Shown here piece after piece: positions 13,554 to 20,513 of a stretch of 20,513 nucleotides of DNA. Location of the stretch: positions 1-20,513 of IMG/VR virus record IMGVR_UViG_3300042907_000824; one strand, written 5' to 3'. The notes beneath the pieces are model-generated. The model was not told the origin of the DNA and did not search any database. It was given only the letters and a program-made list of their open reading frames with translations. Numbering within the stretch: the first letter of the stretch is position 1; each line of letters starts with the position of its first letter. Source of the DNA: a virus. A program made the translations under genes and the position numbers.

Positions 13554-15508
13554 GTGGCATTCTGCAAATGGTTTTTGCAGCTACATCGGGTTCTGGCCCG
13601 ATTAATACCGTTGCGCCTGTTGTAACAGGCACGGCACAGGTACGTCAGACTCTTTCATGTACTCAAGGCACATGGGTAAGTCCTACTCCTATTTCAGGTT
13701 ATGCCTATCAATGGCAACACGGAACTACTAATATTCCAGGGGCCACGTCCAGTACATATACGATTAGCTATCTGTATTCAGGTGAAACCATACGTTGTAT
13801 TGTTACGGCAACCAGTTCAAGTGGCTCTACAGGCTTTCCAAGTAATGCCTCTGCTGCTGTTGCGGCAACTACACCATTGGCTCCTACTATCGGTACCGCA
13901 ACTTCTCCGACCAATACGTCGGGCTTAGTTCAGTTTGTACCTAATTCGGACAACGGCGGTTCAGTGGTCACGTCCTACACGGCTACATCTTCTCCAGGCG
14001 GTATAACTGGAACAGCGGCGGGCACGCCTATTACCGTTAATGGTTTGACTACTGGAACCTACTATAACTTCACTGTATACGCTACCAACTCTGCAGGTAA
14101 CAGCCCCTCAAGTGGCGTAAGTAATGATATCTTACCGGGCGCAAGTGCACCTGCTAATACCGTTGCACCAAGCATATCAGGTACGGCTCAGGCTCACCAG
14201 TATCTGTCTTCTTCCACAGGTAGCTGGACAGGTATTCCTACTCCTACGTATTCTTACCAATGGCAGGAAGCTGGAGGCACTAACATTCCGGGAGAAACAG
14301 GAAGCAGCATATACCTTATGGGATATAACGTAGGCACTGTCGTTAGATGCAGAGTAACCGCAACTAACGTAGGAGGGTCTGCCATAGCCTATACTGCGTA
14401 TAGCTCTACTATTACCGCAAATACTCCATTAGCACCCTATGGAGTATCCGCATCTTATACCGAGACACCTACCCCAAGAGTTGGGGTAACTTTTTACCCA
14501 AGTGACAATGGCGGCTCCGCGGTAACGCAATATACGATAAAAGGACGTGACGCAGGTGGATTCGTATTTACTACGCAAACAACTACTTCAACTAATGACG
14601 TGAGCGTTCCATTTCAATATGGTGCCGATATATATTACACCGTAACTGCTACTAATAGTATTGGAACCAGTACCGACAGCTCCCCAAGCAATACCTTATA
14701 TATAACTCGCCCAGTGGTATACAACTTATTATTTATGGTGGCGGGTGGCGGCGCTGGCGGGTCCAATAGGGCCGGTGGTGGTGGAGGCGGTCGAGTATGG
14801 GACTATGATTCCTCTATGTACGTAGGTCAAGTATATACGGTTAGTGTAGGTGCAGGAGGAACTTCCGTTGCAAATGCTAATGGAGGTAATGGTGGATCCA
14901 CCACCTTTACAGGCATGGGAGTAAGTATAAGCATAGCAGGCGGTGGCGGTGGCGGTAAGATAGCTGTAGGAGGTAACTCTGGAGGGTCAGGAGGCGGAGC
15001 AGGATTCCCTAGCACCGTAGGACTATCAGGAGGCGCTGCTAGTGGCAGTTATGGCGCTGGGTTTGCTGGAGCAGATGCCTATGTCACTACCGGAGGCGGA
15101 GGCGGGGCATCTGAGACACCTTACTCCCCTACAGGAAGTGGTGCAAGCGGTACGGGGGGAAGCGGAGGCCAAGGAATAACCTTTGATAATGTCATAATTA
15201 GTATGCCTGTATGTGGATCCGGGGGTGGAGGCGGAGGCGGCACTACTGCAGGAGGCCCAGGTGGATCCAATGCCGGAGCAGGGGGTAAAAGTGGTGTTGC
15301 AGGGGGTAGCGCTGGTCCATACTATGGTGGCGGTGGTGGGGGCGGCGGTGCCAGCACCTCTATTAAAGGGGGGAATGGAGGAAGCGGTGTATTCATTTTA
15401 ATGGTACCTACTGCAGATTATACGGGCGTCGTTACAGGAGCAGTTGTCTCTACTAATGCGGGCTACACCATTATGGAATTCTATACTTCAGGGACCTATA
15501 CAGCATGA
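13550..15508 (+). CDS. Ig/Fn3-domain adhesin with glycine-rich tip
   Basis: The protein has 652 residues. The domain order by sequence is: Ig-like (about 18-106, with YAYQW and TIRCIVTATSS), Fn3-like (about 109-195, PLAPTIGTAT...YYNFTVYATNSAGN), a second Ig-like (about 203-290, YSYQWQ and VVRCRVTATN), a second Fn3-like (about 293-385), then a glycine-rich region (about 390-622) with many GGGGG runs, and a short closing segment (GVFILMVP, YTIMEFYTSGTY). The glycine-rich part resembles the polyglycine-type receptor-binding tips of some phage adhesins such as S16 gp38. Its likely role is host-surface recognition. It overlaps its neighbours by ATGA junctions at both ends. No signal peptide is present, as expected for a virion protein. 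Confidence 0.8.
   Translation: MSGILQMVFAATSGSGPINTVAPVVTGTAQVRQTLSCTQGTWVSPTPISGYAYQWQHGTTNIPGATSSTYTISYLYSGETIRCIVTATSSSGSTGFPSNASAAVAATTPLAPTIGTATSPTNTSGLVQFVPNSDNGGSVVTSYTATSSPGGITGTAAGTPITVNGLTTGTYYNFTVYATNSAGNSPSSGVSNDILPGASAPANTVAPSISGTAQAHQYLSSSTGSWTGIPTPTYSYQWQEAGGTNIPGETGSSIYLMGYNVGTVVRCRVTATNVGGSAIAYTAYSSTITANTPLAPYGVSASYTETPTPRVGVTFYPSDNGGSAVTQYTIKGRDAGGFVFTTQTTTSTNDVSVPFQYGADIYYTVTATNSIGTSTDSSPSNTLYITRPVVYNLLFMVAGGGAGGSNRAGGGGGGRVWDYDSSMYVGQVYTVSVGAGGTSVANANGGNGGSTTFTGMGVSISIAGGGGGGKIAVGGNSGGSGGGAGFPSTVGLSGGAASGSYGAGFAGADAYVTTGGGGGASETPYSPTGSGASGTGGSGGQGITFDNVIISMPVCGSGGGGGGGTTAGGPGGSNAGAGGKSGVAGGSAGPYYGGGGGGGGASTSIKGGNGGSGVFILMVPTADYTGVVTGAVVSTNAGYTIMEFYTSGTYTA
14716..15415 (+). 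repeat. Low-complexity glycine-rich coding region
   Basis: This part of the adhesin gene is dominated by GGN codons in runs of up to seven or eight glycines (near 14775-14795, 14938-14958, 15218-15240 and 15325-15350), separated by short variable loops. The runs use mixed GGA, GGC, GGT and GGG codons, so they are similar but not identical as DNA. Such tracts allow unequal recombination between loops and commonly vary in phage receptor-binding tips. Confidence 0.8.
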
Positions 15509-15882
15509 GTCACTTCGCACAAGTAGAAAATGGTATTGTTATTAATGTCCTTGTAATTGAGCAAGAAGTCATAGACACGGGTCTTTTTGGCGATCCGTCG
15601 TCCTGGGTCCAAACATCTTATAACACGTCTGGTAATGTGCATTACGGTCAAGATGGCTTGCCTGATGGGGGCGTTGCACTTCGAGCTAATTATGCTGGCG
15701 TGGGCTTTACCTACGATGCAGATAACGATGTGTTTTATCCACCCAAGCCGGAATACGCTTCATGGACCTTGAACCACGAAACATGGACCTGGGAAGCCCC
15801 TGTACCAATGCCTGTAGACGAAACAGGGGAAAAGGTATATTACTGGGATGAAGAGTCATTATCTTGGAGGGAGTATGTATGA
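15505..15882 (+). CDS. Small conserved phage protein following the adhesin
   Basis: The protein has 125 residues. The N-terminus MSHFAQVENGIVINVLVI, the block GDPSSWVQTSYNT, PDGGVALRANYAGVGFTYD and the ending YPPKPEYASWTLN...WEAPVPMP...YYWDEE are hallmarks of a small protein I know from T4-like cyanophages and many other aquatic phages, usually placed beside fibre genes. The function is not established; a fibre-tip subunit or fibre assembly helper is plausible because it directly follows the adhesin with an ATGA overlap (15505-15508). Its own stop overlaps the next gene's start (ATGA at 15879-15882). Confidence 0.8.
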   Translation: MSHFAQVENGIVINVLVIEQEVIDTGLFGDPSSWVQTSYNTSGNVHYGQDGLPDGGVALRANYAGVGFTYDADNDVFYPPKPEYASWTLNHETWTWEAPVPMPVDETGEKVYYWDEESLSWREYV

Positions 15883-16349
15883 ACTGGCTTAAGCGATTAG
15901 CAGTTATAATTTTATTCATACCTCTGTTTTCACAGGCAGATCAGACAACCATTAACTACAAAGGCCAGCCAGTAGGTTCGGCCATGGCACCCAGCATGTC
16001 TGCGTTTAGTCAGGATGTCTGTGGTATTGGCGTCAGTGGTGCTGTCAATGGCGGTGTAATTTCTATTGCTGGCGGCACGATGATTACTGACAACAATTGC
16101 GTACGATTACGCTGGGCTAAGTTCTTAAGTGACAGTGGCCTAAAGGTTGCGGCAGTTTCATTAGCTTGTGCAGCTGCCCATGAAAACTGGGTGGCAATGG
16201 AAATGTCGGGTTCGCCTTGTCCTATAGGCGGTGCTATTGGTGATGCAGCTAGAAAGGCTTGGTATGATTTACATCCACAATGGTTTGAGGAAATATACGG
16301 TAAAGATTTCGTTCTTATCACTCCTCTGCCTGATTCTTCTAAGGAGTAG
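15879..16349 (+). CDS. Sec-exported small phage protein
   Basis: The protein has 156 residues from the ATG at 15879. A TTG at 15864 is possible, but GGAGGG at 15867-15872, six bases before the ATG, selects 15879. A classical signal peptide is visible: MNWLKRLAVIILFIPLFSQA, with likely cleavage before DQ. The mature part has a Ser/Gly-rich middle (VCGIGVSGAVNGGVISIAGG), three further cysteines and a helix AARKAWYDLHPQWFEE. Proteins of this layout precede the lysis genes in several proteobacterial and marine phages; their role is unknown. Periplasmic location is inferred from the signal peptide. The last ~86 bases overlap the next gene in another frame. Confidence 0.75.
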   Translation: MNWLKRLAVIILFIPLFSQADQTTINYKGQPVGSAMAPSMSAFSQDVCGIGVSGAVNGGVISIAGGTMITDNNCVRLRWAKFLSDSGLKVAAVSLACAAAHENWVAMEMSGSPCPIGGAIGDAARKAWYDLHPQWFEEIYGKDFVLITPLPDSSKE

Positions 16350-17679
16350 TTATGTTTATGCGTATTGTGCAGCAAGTCAATGGTCTAATTACGGGCCTGT
16401 TTACAACAGTTTATTCGTCGGTGAAGGCACAACTCTTGCTGCTTGTCAGCAAATTGCGTGTCAGTATTACCCAGGCATACCTGAATGTGGTCAACCAGTT
16501 ACGCCGACTCCTCCAGCTTGTTCTGACAGCGTTGAGTTCCAATCCCTTAGCTGTGGCCCTAATCAAAGCGGTTCAGTCAATCAAAGCCGCACTTATCTCT
16601 GTCAAAGCCAGTCTTACACAGGTTGGGTCACTACTTCAAACAATTGTACGGACAACCCCCCAACCTGCACCTACAGCGCCGTCACCGAAGAAAGGCAAGC
16701 CTGTGGGAATAACCAAGTCGGCTCGGTCACGTACAAAAGGGAGCAAAACTGCCCCGACCCCTACGGCTCCCCAGTCGACTCCGGCTGGTTTGAAATTGCA
16801 AGATCGTGTGAACCAGCTCCTGCAACGTGCCAAAGCTCTGCTGAAAATAGGGGCGTAAGTTGTCCCGTAAACTTTTCTGGCTCAATTACAGAGACCAATA
16901 CCTACACTTGTCCAGATCCCTACGGGAATCCTGTGGCAAGTGGCTGGGTTACGTCAAGCAATTCCTGTACGCCAGATCCAGCAACCTGCATAACTTCAAC
17001 GCAAGTGCAGACACTAGCTTGTCAAGAGGGATTCGTAGGGTCAATAACACAAAACAGAACGTCATCTTGTGCGACACCGTACAGCGAGCCTATGTGGTCG
17101 GACTGGGCAACAACACAAGATACTTGCGTAATGAGCGCGACCAATCCAACAAATATGAGCAGTCCGGTCAATCCAGCGAGCCCATTAAGTTTGCCACCAC
17201 CGCCCCCACCGGAACCACCGCCACCGCCCCCAGAACCACCTCCGGCAGAGGCAGCTCCTCCTCCAGAGGCACCGCCAGCAGAAGCAGCACCGCCTCCGGC
17301 AGCGGCTCCAGCATCATCTTCAACGTCAGTGCCAACGTCACAGCCCACCGTGAATACGACTCCGTTGCCGACCACCTCTGGTGGCAGTACGCAGAGTACA
17401 CCGCAGCAAATACCGAAAGGCAAGGAACTAGTCCCAGGGTTTGGACTAGTAATGAGCCTAGATATTTTAAACAAGCCGATGCAGAATCAAGAGATGCAGT
17501 TGAACGACGCACTGGCATACCAGCAGGAGTTACCATATGAGCTTAGAGGAAATCAAGGAGCCCTTCTCCAACTTATCACCGAAAGCAATATTTCTGACGC
17601 TTTCAATAATCTTGCCAATGATAGGTGGGACAGCCTACGTAGGAATAACGACTTACAACCGAGTTATAGCGGCGACTGA
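16264..17679 (+). CDS. Sec-exported Cys-repeat, proline-rich protein
   Basis: From ATG 16264 the protein has 471 residues; GAAAGG at 16252-16257 supports this start, which lies inside the previous gene. A signal peptide (core ISFLSLLCLILL, likely cleavage after SSYVYA) is followed by a Cys-rich head, four ~53-residue repeats (residues about 86-288) with the pattern C....(Q/R)xxxC...(x)GS(V/I)t..r...C(P)......GW.....C, then a long proline/alanine linker (about 311-350) and a polar C-terminal domain. The repeats recall thrombospondin-like modules and imply disulfide bonds in the periplasm. The last 143 bases overlap the next gene. The function is unknown; exported, wall-spanning geometry beside the holin/endolysin suggests a part in lysis or envelope contact, which is inference. 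Confidence 0.75.
   Translation: MIYIHNGLRKYTVKISFLSLLCLILLRSSYVYAYCAASQWSNYGPVYNSLFVGEGTTLAACQQIACQYYPGIPECGQPVTPTPPACSDSVEFQSLSCGPNQSGSVNQSRTYLCQSQSYTGWVTTSNNCTDNPPTCTYSAVTEERQACGNNQVGSVTYKREQNCPDPYGSPVDSGWFEIARSCEPAPATCQSSAENRGVSCPVNFSGSITETNTYTCPDPYGNPVASGWVTSSNSCTPDPATCITSTQVQTLACQEGFVGSITQNRTSSCATPYSEPMWSDWATTQDTCVMSATNPTNMSSPVNPASPLSLPPPPPPEPPPPPPEPPPAEAAPPPEAPPAEAAPPPAAAPASSSTSVPTSQPTVNTTPLPTTSGGSTQSTPQQIPKGKELVPGFGLVMSLDILNKPMQNQEMQLNDALAYQQELPYELRGNQGALLQLITESNISDAFNNLANDRWDSLRRNNDLQPSYSGD
16341..16346 (+). promoter_or_regulatory. Shine-Dalgarno for an alternative-frame ORF
   Basis: AAGGAG lies five bases before an ATG at 16352, which opens a 168-codon frame not used by the Cys-repeat gene. 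It directly precedes the stop (TAG at 16347-16349) of the exported protein. It is as good a ribosome site as any in the window, yet the ATG it serves lies within another gene. Confidence 0.6.
16352..16858 (+). CDS. Candidate overprinted ORF inside the Cys-repeat gene
   Basis: An ATG with an ideal AAGGAG ribosome site opens 168 codons in the +1 frame relative to the Cys-repeat gene. The predicted product has a long Leu/Val/Ile-rich amphipathic helical half (residues 1-~100, e.g. AQLLLLVSKLRVSITQAYL), then a basic Lys/Arg/Pro/Thr-rich segment (PSPKKGKPVG...) and a closing amphipathic helix (RVNQLLQRAKALLKIG). It has no homologue that I recognise. The openness is partly explained by the Cys-repeat frame, which has few codons with T in the second position and so generates few stops in this frame. 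It could be a real overlapping gene, perhaps membrane-active given its lysis neighbourhood, or chance. I rate it as a candidate. Confidence 0.35.
   Translation: MFMRIVQQVNGLITGLFTTVYSSVKAQLLLLVSKLRVSITQAYLNVVNQLRRLLQLVLTALSSNPLAVALIKAVQSIKAALISVKASLTQVGSLLQTIVRTTPQPAPTAPSPKKGKPVGITKSARSRTKGSKTAPTPTAPQSTPAGLKLQDRVNQLLQRAKALLKIGA
16519..17127 (+). repeat. Four ~53-codon Cys-containing repeats
   Basis: Four consecutive units in the exported 471-residue protein each carry an (A/L)C or SC pair, a GS(V/I) turn, a short Arg/Thr strand ending in C, and a GW(V/F) or DWA block ending in C. Units 2 and 3 are most alike (CPDPYG(S/N)PV(D/A)SGW in both). They are protein-level repeats, already diverged as DNA. 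Confidence 0.8.
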
Positions 17680-18007
17680 AGCTATTGAGGCTGCCAAGCC
17701 TTATGATGATGCTGAATTACGTGCAGAAGTAAACGCGTTAAAAGTGCAGCTTGCCGCACAACAACAGTCTGTAAACACTGTTAAAGATGGCATGGTTACA
17801 ACGTCTAACCAACTTGTGTCTATGCAAGAAAAAGTGTCTAACGCTTTAGGTACTGCTAACGAAGCCAAGGCCATTACAAACGGCAATGTTCGTGAGACTG
17901 CAGCGTCTTTACTCGGTGTGCGTGAGGAAATGAAAGCCACCCGTGAAGGCATTGAATCACAACTTAAAGCTCTTAAACGGGCGACCAGCAACCCACTAGG
18001 AAATTAA
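17537..18007 (+). CDS. Membrane-anchored coiled-coil protein (spanin-like topology)
   Basis: The protein has 156 residues. AGGAG at 17525-17529, seven bases before the ATG, supports this start, which lies within the 3' end of the Cys-repeat gene (143-nt overlap in another frame). Residues about 15-37 (KAIFLTLSIILPMIGGTAYVGI) form one transmembrane segment after a short charged N-terminus. Residues about 55-150 are heptad-rich helix (DDAELRAEVNALKVQLAAQ, LVSMQEKVSNAL, VREEMKATREGIESQLKAL). The topology is N-in with a long periplasmic coiled coil, as in inner-membrane spanins, and it sits directly before the holin and endolysin. I call it spanin-like by shape and place only; no outer-membrane lipoprotein partner with a lipobox is visible. 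Confidence 0.75.
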   Translation: MSLEEIKEPFSNLSPKAIFLTLSIILPMIGGTAYVGITTYNRVIAATEAIEAAKPYDDAELRAEVNALKVQLAAQQQSVNTVKDGMVTTSNQLVSMQEKVSNALGTANEAKAITNGNVRETAASLLGVREEMKATREGIESQLKALKRATSNPLGN

Positions 18008-18009
18008 TT

Positions 18010-18507
18010 ATGTTATCTATTATCTCAGGTTTATTAGGTATTGGATCTTCTGCCCTACCAAGTATCTTAGGTTTCTTTCAACAGAAAGGCGACCAAAAAC
18101 ATGAAATGGCTATGGCTCGTTTGCAGACAGAACGTGAAGCTGCTATGGCTGCCGCTGGCTATGCCTCACAAGAAAAGATTGAGGCCATCAAGTTAGATGA
18201 GATTGAGGTTCAAACTTACGCGCAAGAACGCGAGGCTTTGTATACCCACGACATGAAAATGATGGACAAGGCTTCTCAAGGTGTTGTAGACTTGAACGCT
18301 AAAGTTCGCCCATACATTGCATTCACCTTTGTTGGTTTGCTAGTACTAGTTGATTTGGTAGGCCTTGGCTGGGCTATCTATACTGGTGTAGAATTTACTA
18401 CTGCAATGGGCTTAGTGTTTTCCGATGACGAAATGGCGATTGTAAGCTCAATTATTGGCTTCTACTTTGGTTCACGTCAATGGGAAAAGCATCGTGAAGG
18501 CAAGTAA
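18010..18507 (+). CDS. Putative three-helix holin
   Basis: The protein has 165 residues. A hydrophobic N-terminal segment (about 2-23), a long charged amphipathic middle, then two C-terminal transmembrane segments (about 101-124, PYIAFTFVGLLVLVDLVGLG, and about 142-155) and a short ending FYFGSRQWEKHREGK. This arrangement and the GFYFGSRxxEK ending match the 3-TM holin family (PF11351), which forms inner-membrane lesions releasing endolysin. The gene directly precedes a GH24 endolysin whose start overlaps its last codons, which is the standard holin-endolysin pairing. Function is inferred from family and context. Confidence 0.8.
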   Translation: MLSIISGLLGIGSSALPSILGFFQQKGDQKHEMAMARLQTEREAAMAAAGYASQEKIEAIKLDEIEVQTYAQEREALYTHDMKMMDKASQGVVDLNAKVRPYIAFTFVGLLVLVDLVGLGWAIYTGVEFTTAMGLVFSDDEMAIVSSIIGFYFGSRQWEKHREGK

Positions 18508-18988
18508 AGAACTACTTAAAATGCTGAAGCACCATGAGGGCGTTAGGTATAAACCATACCAATGTCCGGCTAAACTCTGGACTATAGGCGTCGGGAGTGT
18601 AATGTATCCTGAGCAAGCAAAGATACCGTCAAGTGTAGAGGGCATGGCCAGACGTAAAGCATGGCCATTAAAGCCTGAAGACAATCGCAGATGGAGTGAG
18701 GAAGAAGTTGACAAGTTACTGGCTAAGGATGTCGCCCGATTTGAACGAGGGCTTGAACGTTATTTACCTATACGACTTTCACAGAATGAATACGATGCTA
18801 TTCTTAGCTTTTGCTTTAATCTTGGTCTTGGTACATTTCAGCGGTCAACCCTCCGTCAGGCGCTTTTGCGTGGGGATAAAGCAGGTGCTATTCAAAGCCT
18901 TCTCAAGTATAATAAAGCCGGTGGTAAAGTCCTCAAAGGGCTAGACAATCGCCGCAAAGACGAAGCAGCTTTATTTAGGAAAGAATAA
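18494..18988 (+). CDS. Endolysin, GH24 lysozyme (T4/P22 type)
   Basis: From the GTG at 18494 the protein has 164 residues. The frame is open further upstream, but this start gives the usual length and overlaps the holin by 14 nt; GGGAAAAG just upstream is a weak ribosome site. It cleaves beta-1,4 bonds of peptidoglycan glycan strands. The catalytic pattern E-x8-(D/C)-x5-T is complete: Glu15 in HHEG, Cys24 and Thr30 in LWTIGVG. The later blocks SFCFNLGLGTFQRSTLRQ and GLDNRRKDEAALF also match the family. There is no signal peptide or SAR segment at the N-terminus, so release must depend on the holin just upstream. Confidence 0.88.
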   Translation: MKASKELLKMLKHHEGVRYKPYQCPAKLWTIGVGSVMYPEQAKIPSSVEGMARRKAWPLKPEDNRRWSEEEVDKLLAKDVARFERGLERYLPIRLSQNEYDAILSFCFNLGLGTFQRSTLRQALLRGDKAGAIQSLLKYNKAGGKVLKGLDNRRKDEAALFRKE

Positions 18989-18989
18989 C

Positions 18990-20513
18990 ATGCCATTATT
19001 ACGTTTAGCTTTAAAGCCTGGTATTGACAAACAAAACACCGAATACGGTGCCGAAGGCGGCTGGACGGATTGTGACTACGTGCGTTTCCAATATGGCCTG
19101 CCAGAGAAGACTGGTGGCTGGATTCATTTTAATGATGAGGCCCAATACCTAATTGGTATGCCTAGTGAAGTATTTACATGGAACGCCTTGAACGGTGTTC
19201 CTTACTCAATTATAGGCACTGACAGGAAGCTATACGCTTTTATTAATAGTAGCTGGGTGGATGTCACCCCTATTCGTTATGTAGATACTTCTGCTTCTTT
19301 TGATACCGTAGACACAAGCAATGTAGTGACTGTAAACAGCATCGTCCATGGCGCAAGTCCCGGCGACTTTGTTACGTTTACAGGTGTTACAGGTAATCCA
19401 GGCGGTATCCCAAATGCCAGTCTTGCTCAAGAATTTGAAATACAAAACGTACTAGGCGATAACGCCTATACTATATTGTCTCCTGTTCCAGCAACTGCTA
19501 CGGTATTGGACGCAGGAAATGCAACAGCCACATATCAAATCAGCGTTGGTTCTGACCTTAGCTACTTTAACTACGGCTGGGGCACAGCAACCTGGGGTCT
19601 TTCTACATGGGGCACGCCCCGCGAATCAGGGACCACTAAAGGCAAGTCTCTCCTATCTCGCGTATGGCAGTTTGACTCGTACGGTGAAAATGTTATCTGT
19701 CAATTAGTAGGTGGCGGAACATACATTTGGGAGATAGCTGGAGGAATCGTATCTAGGGCCCACCAAATTGTAGGCGCACCTACTACTAGTACTTATGCTT
19801 TGATTTCTACTCCTGATCGCCACTTAGTCTGCTTTGGTACAGAGACCGTAATTGGTGACGATACAACACAAGACCCTATGTATGTAAGGTTTTCTAACCA
19901 GGAAGACATCGGCTCTTTTGAGGCTTCTGCCACTAACACGGCAGGGGGTCAACGTCTTAACGATGGTAGTCGGATTATTTCCTCTATTCGTTCACGTGGT
20001 CAAATGCTCATATTCACAGATACTGCCTTACACGGGATGCAGTACATTGGCCCTCCATACACGTTTGGTTTCTCTCAATTAGGTTCTAATTGTGGTTGTA
20101 TCGGACCTCATGCAGCGGTGGACGTAAACGGCGTAGCCATGTGGATGGGCGTTGAGGCATTCTATGTGTTTGATGGTACGGTTAAAAAAATCGCATGTAC
20201 TGTTCAAGACTACATATTTAATGACATTAATCTAATTCAGGCTCAAAAAGTAACGGCAGGCGTAAACTCCCAGTTTAATGAGGTTACATGGTGGTATTGC
20301 TCATTTACTTCTGATTACATTGACAGATACGTATCCTTTAACTATCTTGAAAATACATGGGCTATTGGCACTATGCCTAGAACAGCTTGGGTAGACGTAG
20401 GTACTTACTCAAGGCCCGTGGCCACAGAGTACTTCTACGATAGCGATGCAACGCCTGTTGACCCTATACAAGGGCTAACGGCAGGTAGGTCACTTGTCTA
20501 TACCCAAGAAACA
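18990..20513 (+). CDS. Tail nozzle / tubular protein (partial, runs off the window)
   Basis: The frame is open from the ATG at 18990 for 508 codons to the window edge, with no stop. The start MPLLRLALKPGIDKQNTEYG and the block GGWTDCDYVRFQYGLPEKTGGW match a very common protein of podovirus-like phages that forms the tail nozzle or tubular part (P22 gp10 / T7 gp12-like role). Further on it is beta-rich, with a propeller-like rhythm (WGTATWGLSTWGTPR, TYIWEIAGG, DRHLVCFG, GQMLIFTDTALHGMQYIGPPYTF, VAMWMGVEAFYVFDGTVKKI, NYLENTWAIG). Placement right after the lysis genes, away from the adaptor-like genes at 525-2201, is unusual. The ATG lies one base after the endolysin stop. Confidence 0.8.
   Translation, partial: MPLLRLALKPGIDKQNTEYGAEGGWTDCDYVRFQYGLPEKTGGWIHFNDEAQYLIGMPSEVFTWNALNGVPYSIIGTDRKLYAFINSSWVDVTPIRYVDTSASFDTVDTSNVVTVNSIVHGASPGDFVTFTGVTGNPGGIPNASLAQEFEIQNVLGDNAYTILSPVPATATVLDAGNATATYQISVGSDLSYFNYGWGTATWGLSTWGTPRESGTTKGKSLLSRVWQFDSYGENVICQLVGGGTYIWEIAGGIVSRAHQIVGAPTTSTYALISTPDRHLVCFGTETVIGDDTTQDPMYVRFSNQEDIGSFEASATNTAGGQRLNDGSRIISSIRSRGQMLIFTDTALHGMQYIGPPYTFGFSQLGSNCGCIGPHAAVDVNGVAMWMGVEAFYVFDGTVKKIACTVQDYIFNDINLIQAQKVTAGVNSQFNEVTWWYCSFTSDYIDRYVSFNYLENTWAIGTMPRTAWVDVGTYSRPVATEYFYDSDATPVDPIQGLTAGRSLVYTQET

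Noticed and set aside
13259-13567. Minus-strand frame across the frameshift region
   Set aside because: The plus strand carries conserved family sequence in this region, so the antisense frame is a shadow.
16010-16375. Minus-strand 121-codon frame
   Set aside because: It is antisense to the signal-peptide-bearing exported gene and lacks a ribosome site or recognisable domain.
17022-17474. Minus-strand 150-codon frame encoding Gly/Ala-rich sequence
   Set aside because: It is the mirror of the proline/alanine linker (CCN and GCN codons read as GGN and GCN). All supported genes are on the plus strand.
16860-17540. 226-codon open frame within the Cys-repeat gene, third frame
   Set aside because: It starts with TTG without a ribosome site, its product is low-complexity Ser/Thr/Arg without helices or motifs, and it covers the proline-rich tract, where the base composition alone removes stops.
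1-20513. tRNA genes, CRISPR arrays, insertion sequences, attachment sites
   Set aside because: I saw no cloverleaf-like segments, direct-repeat arrays, transposase motifs or terminal inverted repeats; intergenic gaps are too short to hold them.

Overview
The window is a densely packed, entirely plus-strand late (virion and lysis) region of a tailed double-stranded DNA bacteriophage (Caudoviricetes), most likely aquatic. I base this on the chain of small structural genes, two head-tail adaptor-like genes, long modular fibre or adhesin proteins, a holin/endolysin pair and, running off the right edge, a nozzle-like tail tubular protein. Adaptor plus nozzle suggests a podovirus-like short tail. 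Several fibre-type genes resemble proteins I know from T4-like cyanophages. The host cannot be read from the window. Almost all genes abut or overlap by start/stop codons (TAATG, ATGA, TAGTG). No stretch over about 300 bases lacks a gene, and I see no tRNA, promoter, terminator, IS or CRISPR.

Layout: 1-524 holds the 3' end of an upstream gene, a small membrane/coiled-coil protein and a small basic Gly/Lys-rich protein. 525-2201 holds two adaptor/tail-completion-like proteins flanking a zinc-ribbon-like protein. 2211-4297 holds six small proteins, including a duplicated pair (2211-2642 and 2932-3366). 4294-7521 is a 1075-residue mosaic fibre with seven N-terminal repeats. 7539-10273 is a tandem pair of paralogous ~450-residue proteins, followed by a 76-residue protein.

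10503-11715 is the highlight: a two-gene bilin cassette made of a heme oxygenase and a ferredoxin-dependent bilin reductase of the PcyA/PcyX type, translationally coupled and inserted in the fibre block. Together they would convert heme to biliverdin and then to a phycobilin (phycoerythrobilin, if it is PcyX as described in uncultured non-cyanophage viruses). The reductase carries Asp where PcyA has catalytic Glu76.

11715-15882 returns to virion proteins: a 22-residue-period repeat protein, a tail protein split by an apparent frameshift near 13230, a large Ig/Fn3/glycine-rich adhesin, and a small accessory protein. 15879-18988 is an exported and lysis region: two Sec-exported proteins, a membrane-anchored coiled-coil protein, a three-helix holin and a GH24 endolysin, with heavy gene overlap. 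It includes a 168-codon alternative-frame ORF at 16352-16858 preceded by a near-ideal Shine-Dalgarno. 18990 to the end is a partial nozzle-like protein.
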